Assembly (NCBI GenBank): GCA_050303335.1
Contig: JBNLBN010000008.1
Coordinates: 1-44,258 of the forward strand
From: Bilamarchaeum sp050303335
GTDB taxonomy: Archaea > Micrarchaeota > Micrarchaeia > Anstonellales > Bilamarchaeaceae
DNA length: 44,258 nucleotides
Direction: 5' to 3'
Shown here: positions 23,587 to 32,481 of the stretch, in pieces
How the letters are laid out: every line of letters starts with the position of its first letter
Numbering within the stretch: the first letter of the stretch is position 1
Program-made: the position numbers and the translations under genes
Notes under the pieces: generated by a model
Database searches by the model: none
What the model saw: the letters and a program-made list of their open reading frames with translations, nothing else
Told to the model about the DNA's origin: nothing

Positions 23587-26352
23587 ATGGACGCCAATTC
23601 TATTGAAAAAAAATGGATCACAAGATGGCAGGAAGAGAAAGCATTTGAGGCAAACCCAAAGACTAAGGAAAAGAGATATCTTACAGCCGCTTTCCCCTAC
23701 CCGAATTCACCCCAGCACATCGGACATGCAAGGACATATACCACTACTGACATATATGCAAGGTATCTGAGGCACTGCGGCTACAACGTCCTTTTCCCAA
23801 TGGCATTCCACGTGACCGGGACGCCCATACTTGCAATGGCAAAGAGGATTGAGAAAAAAGACAGTGCAGTCCTTGATGTTTTTGAAAACATATACGGCAT
23901 CCCAAAAGACGTTGCCGAGTCGCTCACTGATCCAAAGGACCTAGTAACCTATTTCTCCAAGGAAATCGAGGAAGGTATGAGGGAAATGGGCTTTTCTATA
24001 GACTGGAGGAGGAAATTCTACACATATGATCCGAAATTCAACAAATTCATTCAATGGCAGTTCAGGAAGCTCAAGGAGCTCGGATACCTTATAAAAGGCA
24101 CATATCCGATTGCTTGGTGTCCCTCGGACGGCAATGCACTCTCGGCGCATGACACCAAGGGGGATGTGGATCCGGAACTCGAGGAAGTGACTGTCCTGAA
24201 ATTCGAGATCAAGGACCAGCCGGATACTTTCTTCGTTGTCACGACATACCGCCCCGAGACCATCTACGGTGTTACAAATATCTGGATCAATCCAAAACAC
24301 AAATACGTAAAGGCGAAATATTCTGGTGAAACCCTTATACTTTCGCAGAAAGCAGCCGACCTGCTGAAATACCAGTGGAAAGGCCTTGAGGTAGCAGGGG
24401 AGGTATCCCCGGACGAACTTCTGGGATACAAGGCAAGGAATCCGATACATTCAATGGACAAGGAATCCGAACTCCCTGACGAATTTGTACCTGTCTATGA
24501 GGCAAGCTTTGTCAAGGACGACGTAGGAACCGGCGTGGTAATGTCAGTTCCTGCACATGCCCCACTTGATTATCTTGCTTTGAGGGACATGGGAAAAGAA
24601 TCCATCCGGATGCCCCAGGTTATCGAAGCGGAAGGCTACGGGAACAATCCTGCTAAAGAGGTCGTCGAAAAGCTTGGAGTAAAAGACCAGGACGATCCCA
24701 AATCCGAAGAAGCAACAAAATTATTGTACAAGACCGAGGCGCACCAGGGAAAAATGATAGTAAAGAGGTTCCTGGACCTCAGGGTTATTGAAACAAAGGT
24801 GAAAGGCGGTGCCTTCCTGTCCTATATCTTCAAGCCGGTTTCCGGAAAAAGTTATGCACTCAATGTCCATGTTCTTGCAAACGGCCCTGTATTCTGCAGG
24901 TGCGGCTCGCACGCAGTGGTAAACATCCTGAACGACCAGTGGTTCATAGACTACGGGATCCCGGAATGGAAGGAGAAGGCAAAATCATGCCTTGCAAATA
25001 TGAGCTGCATACCTGAGAAATCAAGGTCTGAGTTCGATTACACGATCGACTGGCTCAAAACCAGGCCGACAACAAGGTCATCCGGCCTCGGGACGAAATT
25101 CCCGTTCGATGAATCAAAAGTGATAGAGGCGTTATCTGATTCCACTCTCTACATGTCCTATTATACTATAGCCCACCTGCTCGAAAACTTCAGCGAGGAG
25201 GACCTCAACGAGGAGTTCTTCGATTATGTATTTTTGGGCAAGGGTGCAGGAAACAGCAAGCTGGAAACGCTTCGAAAGAGCTTCCTATACTGGTATCCTG
25301 TGGATTCCAGACACTCTGCCGGAGACCTCGTGAGGAACCACCTGACCCTGTACATATTCAACCATGTGGGGGTTTATGAGGAAAAGCTCTGGCCGAGGCA
25401 GATAGTGACAAACGGCTTCGTAACAATGGAAGGATCGAAGATGTCCAAATCCATGGGCAACATCCTGCCGCTTCGCAAGGCTATCCGCGAATACGGTGCA
25501 GATGTCATCCGGTTCGCTGTTGTATGCGGAGCGGACCTTGCTACTGATTCTGACTTCAACAAGTCCGTAGCAGACGGCGTAAAATCAAGGCTCTCTTTCA
25601 TCAGCAGGCTCGTTGAAGAAGCGCAGGAGAAGGAAAAATCCAGGATCGACCGCTGGATCCTCTCGAAACTGAACAGGAAGATCAAGAGGGCAAAGGAACT
25701 CTACGAGAACGTGGCAATAAGGCATCTTGCACTTGAGATATTCTATGATGTCACATCTGACCTCCAGTGGTACCTGAAGAGGACAGATTCCCCGAACCTG
25801 TTGGAATTCTTCCGGAAATGGATAATCCTCATATCTCCTTTCATGCCCCATTACGCCGAGGAGTTCTGGGAAAAGCTCGGAAACGAAAAGTTCGTCTCTT
25901 TTGCCCCATACCCGGAATGCGACGAATCGCAGATAGACGATTCGGTGGAAATGGGAGAGGATCTGGTAAAAAAGGTCCACGAGGATATCGAGAAGATATC
26001 CTCACTGATAGGAAAGAAACCCGAGTCAGTGAAGATATTCATAGCCGATTCCTGGAAAAGGAAGCTCTACGGGATTGCAAGGGAACATAAAAAATTCGAC
26101 GTGATAATGAAGGAGGCATCAGCAGCGGACCTTCCAATGAAGGATGTCGGCCAGATTGCCAAGCAGCTTATGAGAAACGTCCATTCGCTTCCGGAGATCC
26201 TCTCAAGCGATGATGAACTTTCTGCATTACAGGATGCGCAAAAATTCCTTTCAGCTGAGTTCGGATGTCCTGTGGAAGTTCTTCCGGAGGATCCGGATGT
26301 CCCGAAGGCGAAGAATTCTATTCCAGGGAAACCGTCAATTCTCATAATGTGA
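23587..26352 (+). CDS. leuS: Leucyl-tRNA synthetase, archaeal type
   Basis: LeuRS charges tRNA-Leu with leucine. The 921-residue class Ia enzyme shows the signature HIGH at 44-47 and KMSKS at 618-622. The CP1 editing domain in between carries TTYRPETIYG and the GTGVVMSVPAHAPLDY segment expected for hydrolysis of mischarged tRNA. The C-terminal part contains the anticodon-binding helical domain and the archaeal C-terminal extension. Length is in the normal range for archaea. It stands alone with its own promoter, and a hairpin with a T-run follows the stop. Confidence 0.97.
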   Translation: MDANSIEKKWITRWQEEKAFEANPKTKEKRYLTAAFPYPNSPQHIGHARTYTTTDIYARYLRHCGYNVLFPMAFHVTGTPILAMAKRIEKKDSAVLDVFENIYGIPKDVAESLTDPKDLVTYFSKEIEEGMREMGFSIDWRRKFYTYDPKFNKFIQWQFRKLKELGYLIKGTYPIAWCPSDGNALSAHDTKGDVDPELEEVTVLKFEIKDQPDTFFVVTTYRPETIYGVTNIWINPKHKYVKAKYSGETLILSQKAADLLKYQWKGLEVAGEVSPDELLGYKARNPIHSMDKESELPDEFVPVYEASFVKDDVGTGVVMSVPAHAPLDYLALRDMGKESIRMPQVIEAEGYGNNPAKEVVEKLGVKDQDDPKSEEATKLLYKTEAHQGKMIVKRFLDLRVIETKVKGGAFLSYIFKPVSGKSYALNVHVLANGPVFCRCGSHAVVNILNDQWFIDYGIPEWKEKAKSCLANMSCIPEKSRSEFDYTIDWLKTRPTTRSSGLGTKFPFDESKVIEALSDSTLYMSYYTIAHLLENFSEEDLNEEFFDYVFLGKGAGNSKLETLRKSFLYWYPVDSRHSAGDLVRNHLTLYIFNHVGVYEEKLWPRQIVTNGFVTMEGSKMSKSMGNILPLRKAIREYGADVIRFAVVCGADLATDSDFNKSVADGVKSRLSFISRLVEEAQEKEKSRIDRWILSKLNRKIKRAKELYENVAIRHLALEIFYDVTSDLQWYLKRTDSPNLLEFFRKWIILISPFMPHYAEEFWEKLGNEKFVSFAPYPECDESQIDDSVEMGEDLVKKVHEDIEKISSLIGKKPESVKIFIADSWKRKLYGIAREHKKFDVIMKEASAADLPMKDVGQIAKQLMRNVHSLPEILSSDDELSALQDAQKFLSAEFGCPVEVLPEDPDVPKAKNSIPGKPSILIM

Positions 26353-26364
26353 TTTTGCGGATGT

Positions 26365-26410
26365 GCGAGATGCCAGCCTCCAGATGGGCATTTTCGCCTG
26401 ATTTTTTTTA
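26365..26410 (+). terminator. Hairpin and T-run after leuS
   Basis: GCGA/TCGC (26365-26368 with 26394-26397) and ATGCC/GGCAT (26370-26374 with 26387-26391) form a two-part stem 13 bases after the leuS stop, followed by an eight-base T-run at 26402-26409. In archaea the T-run itself is the main termination signal. Confidence 0.6.
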
Positions 26411-26431
26411 AACTTCGTTTCGATGACAGGG

Positions 26432-26470
26432 GTTATCCCCACCAGTTTTTGTTTATTTTGTGGGTATAAC
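26432..26470. repeat. Inverted repeat between leuS and trm5
   Basis: GTTATCCCCAC (26432-26442) and GTGGGTATAAC (26460-26470) pair at 10 of 11 positions around a T-rich 17-base loop. Downstream, TGCCCAT occurs twice (26478-26484 and 26496-26502) and can also pair with ATGGGCA in the leuS terminator. The rest of this 196-base gap holds only the trm5 promoter. Confidence 0.45.
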
Positions 26471-26517
26471 TACCTAGTGCCCATAAGCAGGAAGATGCCC
26501 ATTCCGGGATGAGTTAA

Positions 26518-26528
26518 TCTTAAAATCC
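26518..26528 (+). promoter_or_regulatory. TATA box of trm5
   Basis: TCTTAAAATCC is centred 26 bases upstream of the trm5 ATG at 26549, consistent with a leaderless transcript. Confidence 0.5.
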
Positions 26529-26548
26529 CCTCCAGGCAAATTCAGTCC

Positions 26549-27520
26549 ATGCTTTTTATCAAGGTCCCCAAAGGCAGGGCCGAATCCACGAGAAACGAGG
26601 TGCGTGATTCAATCGCCGCAGAATATTCATTCATCAATGAAGGGGATTTCGTATACATCCCGGTCACAGGGAAGATCGAGGGCTATGAACATGTCGAATT
26701 GGAAGCAGAAGCAAGGAAGATGCAGCCCAAGAAAATAACAGACGTGCTTTCATCAGTCGTTGATGTGAACGAGCTCACGACTTCTTTCGATATCCTGGGA
26801 AACATCGCGATCGTTGAGATCCCAGAATCCCTCTGCGACAAGGAAGCTGAAATAGGACAAGCAGTGCTCGAAGTCCACAAGCCGGTAAATACAGTCTACA
26901 AGAAGCTTTCCGCCATGAAGGGGGAATACAGGGTGCGGGAACTTGCCCTGATTGCCGGAGAAGACAATCCCGTTGCTGACTACCGGGAAAACGGGGTCAG
27001 GATGAGATTTGATGTAAGGAAGGTCTATTTCTCCGTCCGTCTTTCCCACGAGAGGAAGCGCATCTCGGGAATGGTCCGCGGCGGGGAAGAGGTGCTTGTC
27101 ATGTTTGCCGGTGTCGGTCCATTCGCGCTAGTAATAGCCCGGGCCAATCCGGAGGCAAAAATCACGGCAATCGAGCTTAATCCGGATGCCGTCATTTACA
27201 TGGAGGAGAACATCCGGCTGAACGGGTTCCAGAACATTCAGGCAATACATGGGGATGTGAAGGAGCATCGCTTTGCAAAGAAATTCGATCGCATCATAAT
27301 GCCGCTTCCGCATTCGGCGCACGAGTTTATGGATCAGGCCCTTGCAGCTTCCAAAAAAGGGACAGTCATCCATTATTATTCAATAGTCCGGAACGATGAT
27401 CCTGTCGAGGATGCACTCTCTCACATAGACAGGGAAAAATTCGACCTCCTCTTTTCAAGGGAAGTAAGGCCATATTCAAAGGACCAGGTCCAGGTTGTCC
27501 TTGACCTGAGGGTGAGATGA
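26549..27520 (+). CDS. trm5: tRNA (guanine-37-N1)-methyltransferase Trm5
   Basis: Trm5 places the methyl group on G37 next to the anticodon of several tRNAs, preventing frameshifts. The 323-residue protein has the archaeal layout: an N-terminal D1-like domain, then RENGVRMRFDVRKVYFSVRL, the S-adenosylmethionine loop MFAGVGPFAL (185-194), ELNPDA (209-214), and MPLPHSAHEF (251-260), which corresponds to the catalytic N-L/P-P region. The usual asparagine before L-P is proline here, which is odd. A TATA box gives the start. A small exported-protein gene follows directly after the stop. Confidence 0.92.
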   Translation: MLFIKVPKGRAESTRNEVRDSIAAEYSFINEGDFVYIPVTGKIEGYEHVELEAEARKMQPKKITDVLSSVVDVNELTTSFDILGNIAIVEIPESLCDKEAEIGQAVLEVHKPVNTVYKKLSAMKGEYRVRELALIAGEDNPVADYRENGVRMRFDVRKVYFSVRLSHERKRISGMVRGGEEVLVMFAGVGPFALVIARANPEAKITAIELNPDAVIYMEENIRLNGFQNIQAIHGDVKEHRFAKKFDRIIMPLPHSAHEFMDQALAASKKGTVIHYYSIVRNDDPVEDALSHIDREKFDLLFSREVRPYSKDQVQVVLDLRVR

Positions 27521-27925
27521 ATGAAGAAAACGATTGCCGCGGTTGCACTTGCAGGCTCGATTGTTGCATGCGGGAACCTCTGCCTCCTGCATGGCGCTAC
27601 CCTTAGAAAGGAAAGGCAGGAAAAGATATCCAGGCTGTTCAGCAGATACAAGGCGGACAAGCAATGTGTCAATACATTCGGCTACGATTTTCTCCAGGGC
27701 AATATGGATAGGGAAGCATTTGCATATTACCTGGACAGCATAACTCTGAACAATGCTGATACTGGAATGACCCGCACACTGGCAACTGCCCTGCAGTCTT
27801 TTTCATTAGGGATCAAATCAAGGGAGGATGCAGTTTCCTTTCTTGCCCATTCAGAGGTTTCAGAAAAGGAGGCCAGGATTCTTAGGCCCTGCCTAGTAGA
27901 AACCAAGCAGAAGACCTATGAATAG
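27521..27925 (+). CDS. Small exported protein of unknown function
   Basis: The 134-residue product begins with a short basic head and a hydrophobic stretch, MKKTIAAVALAGSIVACGNL, that looks like a signal peptide with a lipobox-like SIVAC. The mature part is mainly helical and charged, with cysteines in KQCVNTFG and RPCLVE. I do not recognise a family. ATG directly follows the trm5 TGA, so the two are cotranscribed. It overlaps the end of the presenilin-like protease gene, on the other strand, by 33 bases. Confidence 0.65.
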   Translation: MKKTIAAVALAGSIVACGNLCLLHGATLRKERQEKISRLFSRYKADKQCVNTFGYDFLQGNMDREAFAYYLDSITLNNADTGMTRTLATALQSFSLGIKSREDAVSFLAHSEVSEKEARILRPCLVETKQKTYE

Positions 27926-28723
27926 GAATGTTATCATCCCGAAAACAATGGGGGGCAATGCAGGAAGGATCATCTTCTTGTTCCAAACAAGGAATATGAA
28001 TATGCTGAAAGAGATTACGGCGCCGATGAAAACGAATAGCGATGCGATAGGGCTCATCGAAAGCGCTGATACTTCAAGCATTATTGGAGCAATCATGTCT
28101 CCTGTTCCGAGGTCGATCCTTTTCTTCTCCTTTTCATCCGGCTCATAGGCGGTAACCGTGAATGCAAGATCCTTCTTCATCACGAAATCGGCCATTTCCA
28201 CCATGTGCTTGGTCTTGAACACCGAAAGGAAATCGTAGATCGAGAGGAATATCAGGAAAATTATCAAGGGGGCCGGACCAAGGGAAATCCCGAAAATCAC
28301 GCCCACTCCGGCAGTTGCAAGTATTGCGGCGAGGTTCTTGAACCTGGGCCTGGCCATTTTGAGGAACGCGAATCCCAGGCCCATCAATATCCCGGCAGGA
28401 GTTGCGATTTCGATCCCTAATGCCAGCCTCAAGAACGCATAGAATACTATTGAGCTTGAAGTGGAAACAAGCATGAACTCAAGCAAAGTGAATATGAAAT
28501 CGAACTTCTTCAAAAACCTGATCATCACGATCATGGCTATCGCTCCGGCGACTATATATCCAATGAAGATCACAGCATTGAACGGTTCGTTGGCATTGGT
28601 TGTAACGATAAGGTCCTGGACGTACTGGTTCTGGTTCATGTCGAGAAGGACGGCGATACCGGTGTAAACGCCAAGAACCTGGGCGACGATAAAAAGGAGT
28701 ATCATGCTGACGACTAGTCTCAT
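27893..28723 (-). CDS. Presenilin/signal-peptide-peptidase-like intramembrane aspartyl protease
   Basis: This 276-residue polytopic protein carries the three A22-family signatures: YD in FLSIYDFLSVFKTKHMVEMA (D164), GxGD in IDLGTGDMIAPIML (D209), and PAL in MILPALPPIV (254-256). Eight or nine membrane helices are visible. Archaeal homologs cut single-pass segments inside the membrane. The protein is larger than FlaK/EppA prepilin peptidases and has PAL, so I favour a presenilin homolog over a prepilin peptidase. It starts one base after the mcm stop on the same strand, so the two are likely cotranscribed. It could act on leftover signal peptides or pilin-like anchors. Confidence 0.92.
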   Translation of the reverse strand: MRLVVSMILLFIVAQVLGVYTGIAVLLDMNQNQYVQDLIVTTNANEPFNAVIFIGYIVAGAIAMIVMIRFLKKFDFIFTLLEFMLVSTSSSIVFYAFLRLALGIEIATPAGILMGLGFAFLKMARPRFKNLAAILATAGVGVIFGISLGPAPLIIFLIFLSIYDFLSVFKTKHMVEMADFVMKKDLAFTVTAYEPDEKEKKRIDLGTGDMIAPIMLEVSALSMSPIASLFVFIGAVISFSIFIFLVWNKKMILPALPPIVFGMITFLFIGLLLGFY

Positions 28724-30760
28724 TCATTCACCTACGATCTTGATCTGTCCGTATTCCTTCTCATATATGATGCCCTTTCTCAGCATCTCGCTGATTATCT
28801 TCTTTGCCGGACCTTCGTCGATGTCGTATGATTTCGCGTCCCTTATCACTTCCTCCACGTCCGCAGTCTCGTTCTTCCTCAGGTGCTCCCTGATGATCTC
28901 AAGAACTGTATCCGCTTTCTGCAGCTTGTCACGCTCTGATTTCGGCTTTCCTGTCGATACGATGTCGATGTCGAATGCCCCGGTCTCCCGGTCTGTCATG
29001 ATCTGTGACATGACATAGTTGAAAAGTCCCACTGCAGCATCTGAATCAACCTCGTCGACGCTCTTGCTTAGCCTTATCTTGGCATGCGCCTCTGCAAGCC
29101 TCACAAGGCCTTCAAGGTATCTTGGCGTGATGGCTACGGCTCCGGCATCCTTGGACTTTCTCCTGAGCTCTATGTAGAATTCCTTTATCTTCTCAGATGC
29201 TCCCTTCGAAAGCTTCGGGAACACGTTCCTTCTGGCATATGATATGTATTTCCGAAGCAGTTCCTTGTCGAAAACCTGTTCCTCTTCCTCTCCCTGGTTC
29301 ATGTGGGTTGCAAGAATGTGCGATGCCAGTTTCGAATCCTTTTCCTCGTCGAGGATATCCACTATCGGGAATATCAGGTCGAACCTTGAAAGAAGGGTCG
29401 GCGGTATGTTGAACTGGTCCGAAAGGTTCTTTGTCTGGTCGAAACGCCCGTACTTCGGATTGGCAGCTGCAAGGATGGATGTCTTAGTCCTGAATTTCGC
29501 AACAATGCCTGCCTTTGCAACCGATATGCTCTGCGTTTCCATAGCCTCGTGCATCGAAGCGCGGTCCTCCTCGTCGATCTTGTCGAACTCGTCGATCTGG
29601 GCTGACCCTCCGCTTGCAAGAACAAGGGCACCTGCCTTAAGGGTCCAGCCTCCTTCTCCCAGTTCGTCCCGTTCAGCAGCGACAGTAAGTCCCGCGCCGG
29701 ACACGCTCTTGCCTGAAACATAAATGCTCTTCGGAGCAACATCCGATACGCTCTGGAGGAAACGAGATTTTGCGATACCCGGGTCACCGATAAGCAGGAT
29801 GTGTATGTCGTCCCTGATGGGCGCCCCGCCCTGCATGGTCTTTCCGCGCGTTCCTCCGAAAAGCTGCAAAGCTATCGCGCGCTTCACTTCGGTATGGCCA
29901 TAAATTGAAGGTGCAATGGACCCCATGATAATGTTCACGATATCCGGGTTGCGCGACAGCTCCTTGAGCCTCTTCACGTCCTCGTTTGTTATCTCTATCT
30001 CCTCGAAATCCTTCCTGAGGCTCTTTGCGCTGTTGACCTCTATGTACCTGCTGAAGACAAGCTCCTGCTTCTGCCTTATCTTCATCGGCGGCTTCAGCCT
30101 CAGGATTCCGGATACCAGCACGTTGTCACCCGGCGCGATGGTGTTTACGAGGTCGTCTTCAAGGAGTATCTCTATATGGGCCGCAGGCGCCCCTCCCCTC
30201 ACCTTCTCGAGAAGTTCCTGCACTTCCGCCCTCTGCATGTCGATATACGATCCCTCGTCCTCAACACGTTTCAGCGCAAGCTTTCCGCACGAGTCGCAGC
30301 GCTTGGGAGGTGTGAAGTTCTTTCCAACGATGAACCTGCTCTGCGAATCGCAGAGGTCGCACTTGTAGATTGCCACCTTCACCCTGTGCATGATCTCGGC
30401 CCGCTTGGTCACGACGCACTTGAATGTCACGAACTCATTGATGTCCTTGGATCCGATGTCCTCTATGAGGATGTTGTCCGAAGGAAGATTGACGAACCTT
30501 ATGTTCGGCTCGAACCTGGTTCCGACAGACACCTTGAAATTCAATGATGATATCGCCTCCTTCGCTGATTCGATGACAATGTCCGGCTCCCGTATAAGTG
30601 CATCGGCCAGTTCCGGATCAAGCTTCTCAAGGGAGGCATAGTCGATCTCGAGGCTCTTTTCCTTCGGGTATTTTTTCAGGAGGCTGTATATCCTTTTCTT
30701 GTAAGTTGTATTGAAGAACTCCTGGAATTTCGTTATCTGAGCTGAAAGGTCTGCCTCCAT
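28724..30760 (-). CDS. mcm: Minichromosome maintenance helicase MCM
   Basis: MCM is the hexameric replicative DNA helicase. The 678-residue protein has an N-terminal domain with a four-cysteine zinc site (C134, C137, C155, C158), the AAA+ core with Walker A GDPGIAKS (325-332), Walker B IDEFDK (389-394) and the arginine finger SRFD (458-461), and a C-terminal winged helix (about 600-678). Length is normal for archaea. No intein is present. The gene ends one base before the presenilin-like protease starts. An AT-rich box (CATATTAAAC, 30785-30795 on the minus strand) is the best promoter candidate, at about 28 bases. Confidence 0.97.
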   Translation of the reverse strand: MEADLSAQITKFQEFFNTTYKKRIYSLLKKYPKEKSLEIDYASLEKLDPELADALIREPDIVIESAKEAISSLNFKVSVGTRFEPNIRFVNLPSDNILIEDIGSKDINEFVTFKCVVTKRAEIMHRVKVAIYKCDLCDSQSRFIVGKNFTPPKRCDSCGKLALKRVEDEGSYIDMQRAEVQELLEKVRGGAPAAHIEILLEDDLVNTIAPGDNVLVSGILRLKPPMKIRQKQELVFSRYIEVNSAKSLRKDFEEIEITNEDVKRLKELSRNPDIVNIIMGSIAPSIYGHTEVKRAIALQLFGGTRGKTMQGGAPIRDDIHILLIGDPGIAKSRFLQSVSDVAPKSIYVSGKSVSGAGLTVAAERDELGEGGWTLKAGALVLASGGSAQIDEFDKIDEEDRASMHEAMETQSISVAKAGIVAKFRTKTSILAAANPKYGRFDQTKNLSDQFNIPPTLLSRFDLIFPIVDILDEEKDSKLASHILATHMNQGEEEEQVFDKELLRKYISYARRNVFPKLSKGASEKIKEFYIELRRKSKDAGAVAITPRYLEGLVRLAEAHAKIRLSKSVDEVDSDAAVGLFNYVMSQIMTDRETGAFDIDIVSTGKPKSERDKLQKADTVLEIIREHLRKNETADVEEVIRDAKSYDIDEGPAKKIISEMLRKGIIYEKEYGQIKIVGE

Positions 30761-30847
30761 GTTATCCCTTAAAAATAGTGGAAGTTTAATATGAATAGAC
30801 GTATTAATAAAACTAATTAATCACAAAAATAAAAAAATGATAACAGG

Positions 30848-31402
30848 CTATTCAGCCTGTGTATTTCCCGTCACTGTTGCAAGCGCAAGCCTGTCAGGTG
30901 CGCCCGGAACTTCCTGTGCGAACTTGTAGGTAATTGCAAGAGTTCCCCTGAAGTTCGATCCGGCTGCAAGCTTGTATGAAGATCCTGCATCATCATAGCA
31001 GAATACATCCACGTTCACATCAGAATCCTCGTTTCCGAAACTGAGGCTGGATCCTGCCGGCATGGACTCCTCCAGAACTTCTCCCCTGCTTTCAACATCG
31101 CTTCTCCTGATGTCTCCGGAGGGGGCAGTGGTACAGTAAACACCCGTGATCACTACTGATTCGCCCTGCTGGTTGTCAAGCTGGAATAGCAGCTTAACAT
31201 CGTCATTTGAATCAGAGACCAGAACATGCTGCCTTTCGGAACATCCGAATCCAGGCTGGTTGAACTGGCAAGTCTCCGGTGCCTGCAATGTGGGCAAAAC
31301 AACTGCGACAAGAATCGCCAGTACTATCAGTATAACGAATAATGCAAGTCCGTATGTTATCAGATACTCCATTACGGCCTGTCCTTTTTTGTGTCCTTTC
31401 AT
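30848..31402 (-). CDS. Type IV pilin with class III signal peptide
   Basis: The 184-residue product begins with a basic head, then KKGQAVMEYLITYGLALFVI: G before Q at +1, E at +5 and a long hydrophobic helix, the class III (Epd-type) prepilin pattern. The mature domain has five cysteines, two of them in the ETCQFNQPGFGC segment. It is the last gene of the pilus motor operon, which suggests it is the main structural subunit. The processing peptidase is not in the window. The 87-base gap upstream of mcm lies after this gene's stop and holds AT-rich sequence. Confidence 0.88.
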   Translation of the reverse strand: MKGHKKGQAVMEYLITYGLALFVILIVLAILVAVVLPTLQAPETCQFNQPGFGCSERQHVLVSDSNDDVKLLFQLDNQQGESVVITGVYCTTAPSGDIRRSDVESRGEVLEESMPAGSSLSFGNEDSDVNVDVFCYDDAGSSYKLAAGSNFRGTLAITYKFAQEVPGAPDRLALATVTGNTQAE

Positions 31403-31410
31403 ATTTTCAC

Positions 31411-32481
31411 CTAAGCTATTGTAGCAAAGAAACTATCGACTACGTTGATTACTATGAAATAAACTACGTAAGATAGAATCAATACAAACGGGAAGTACTT
31501 CAGTCCCTGGTTCTTGGATCCTGACCTGATGACGCTCACTATGAATGACGATATGAGCGCGGTTACGAATATTGTCGGGATAGAGAACCAGAAGAAATCT
31601 GCAGAGCTGATTACCGGCCCTGAAAATGAAATTCCTGAGAATGATGAAAACGGCCCCCCGGAAATTCCGGAGAATCCGGATCCTGTTGCAGGCGAGATCC
31701 TCTCGAAGACCTCTATCAGTTTCGATGCCACAGCGAACAGGAACGGTGTTCCGACAATGGATGCGAACAGGACGAATATCTCGTATAATACAAGCGAGGC
31801 GGCTATCTCCTTCTTCATTATGATTGTGTTCCTGACATCGTCGCTTGTACGTTCAAGCACGTCTGTCAGTTCTCCGCCTGTTGCCGATGCCTGCTTAAGG
31901 AGCATGATGGTCCTTGTGAACACCTTCGAATCGAACCTCATTGCAAGCTTGTCCAGGGTATCCTCCAGCGTCTCACCGCTGAACGAACTCTTCACGATCG
32001 CGCGCACCTCGTCTGAAAGTACTCCGAATTCAGGCTTTGCAGAATACCACATGGCCTGGTCCAGCGTCATTCCGGCCTTGATGTTTGATGCAACGAGTGT
32101 AAGGAAGTCCGGCAGAGCCGTTTCAAGTTTGTTCCTCCTGTCATCCGCCTTCATGAGGAGGTATGTCGAGATCAGGGTCATTGAAGCAAGATATACGAAA
32201 ATGAATGCAAATATGAGTATGAACACTGCAATTATCGGGAATGGAAGGGCGAAGACGGAACTTATCGCGCCGTCAATGGTCTCTGAAAGCCCAGGGAAGA
32301 ACAGCACGACAAGTGTCAGGAAGATCGTTCCGATGATGACGTTCAGTGCCACATATCCTGCAAAGGAATCCGCAGGCATGTTGATTCCAGCCGTGTTGAT
32401 CTCCTTTTCCAGGCTGCGAATCTGGGTTCTTGAAAAGAAAAGTCTTCCTGCATTTTCAAATGTGTCGTTCATTTTATCCAC
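31411..32481 (-). CDS. Pilus assembly membrane protein, TadC/FlaJ-like (T2SSF domain), second copy
   Basis: This 356-residue inner-membrane protein carries one T2SSF domain, ETALPDFLTLVASNIKAGMT through the helix before LVLYEIFVLF, between membrane helices near the N- and C-termini. Such proteins form the platform turned or pushed by the FlaI/TadA ATPase. Many archaeal FlaJ proteins are longer with both halves fused; here the function seems divided between this gene and its neighbour, as with TadB and TadC. A Gly/Ser/Phe-rich segment (about 268-300) is probably outside. It starts one base from the end of the neighbouring gene and lies 8 bases from the pilin. Confidence 0.87.
   Translation of the reverse strand: MDKMNDTFENAGRLFFSRTQIRSLEKEINTAGINMPADSFAGYVALNVIIGTIFLTLVVLFFPGLSETIDGAISSVFALPFPIIAVFILIFAFIFVYLASMTLISTYLLMKADDRRNKLETALPDFLTLVASNIKAGMTLDQAMWYSAKPEFGVLSDEVRAIVKSSFSGETLEDTLDKLAMRFDSKVFTRTIMLLKQASATGGELTDVLERTSDDVRNTIIMKKEIAASLVLYEIFVLFASIVGTPFLFAVASKLIEVFERISPATGSGFSGISGGPFSSFSGISFSGPVISSADFFWFSIPTIFVTALISSFIVSVIRSGSKNQGLKYFPFVLILSYVVYFIVINVVDSFFATIA

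Noticed and set aside
26353..26410. Box C/D guide RNA after leuS
   Set aside because: A CTGA is present before the T-run, but no matching RTGATGA box C at a suitable distance; the hairpin with T-run explains the sequence better.
27893..28723. Prepilin peptidase (FlaK/EppA) for the pilins
   Set aside because: The GxGD motif fits, but the length, the YD motif and the PAL motif point to the presenilin/signal-peptide-peptidase family.
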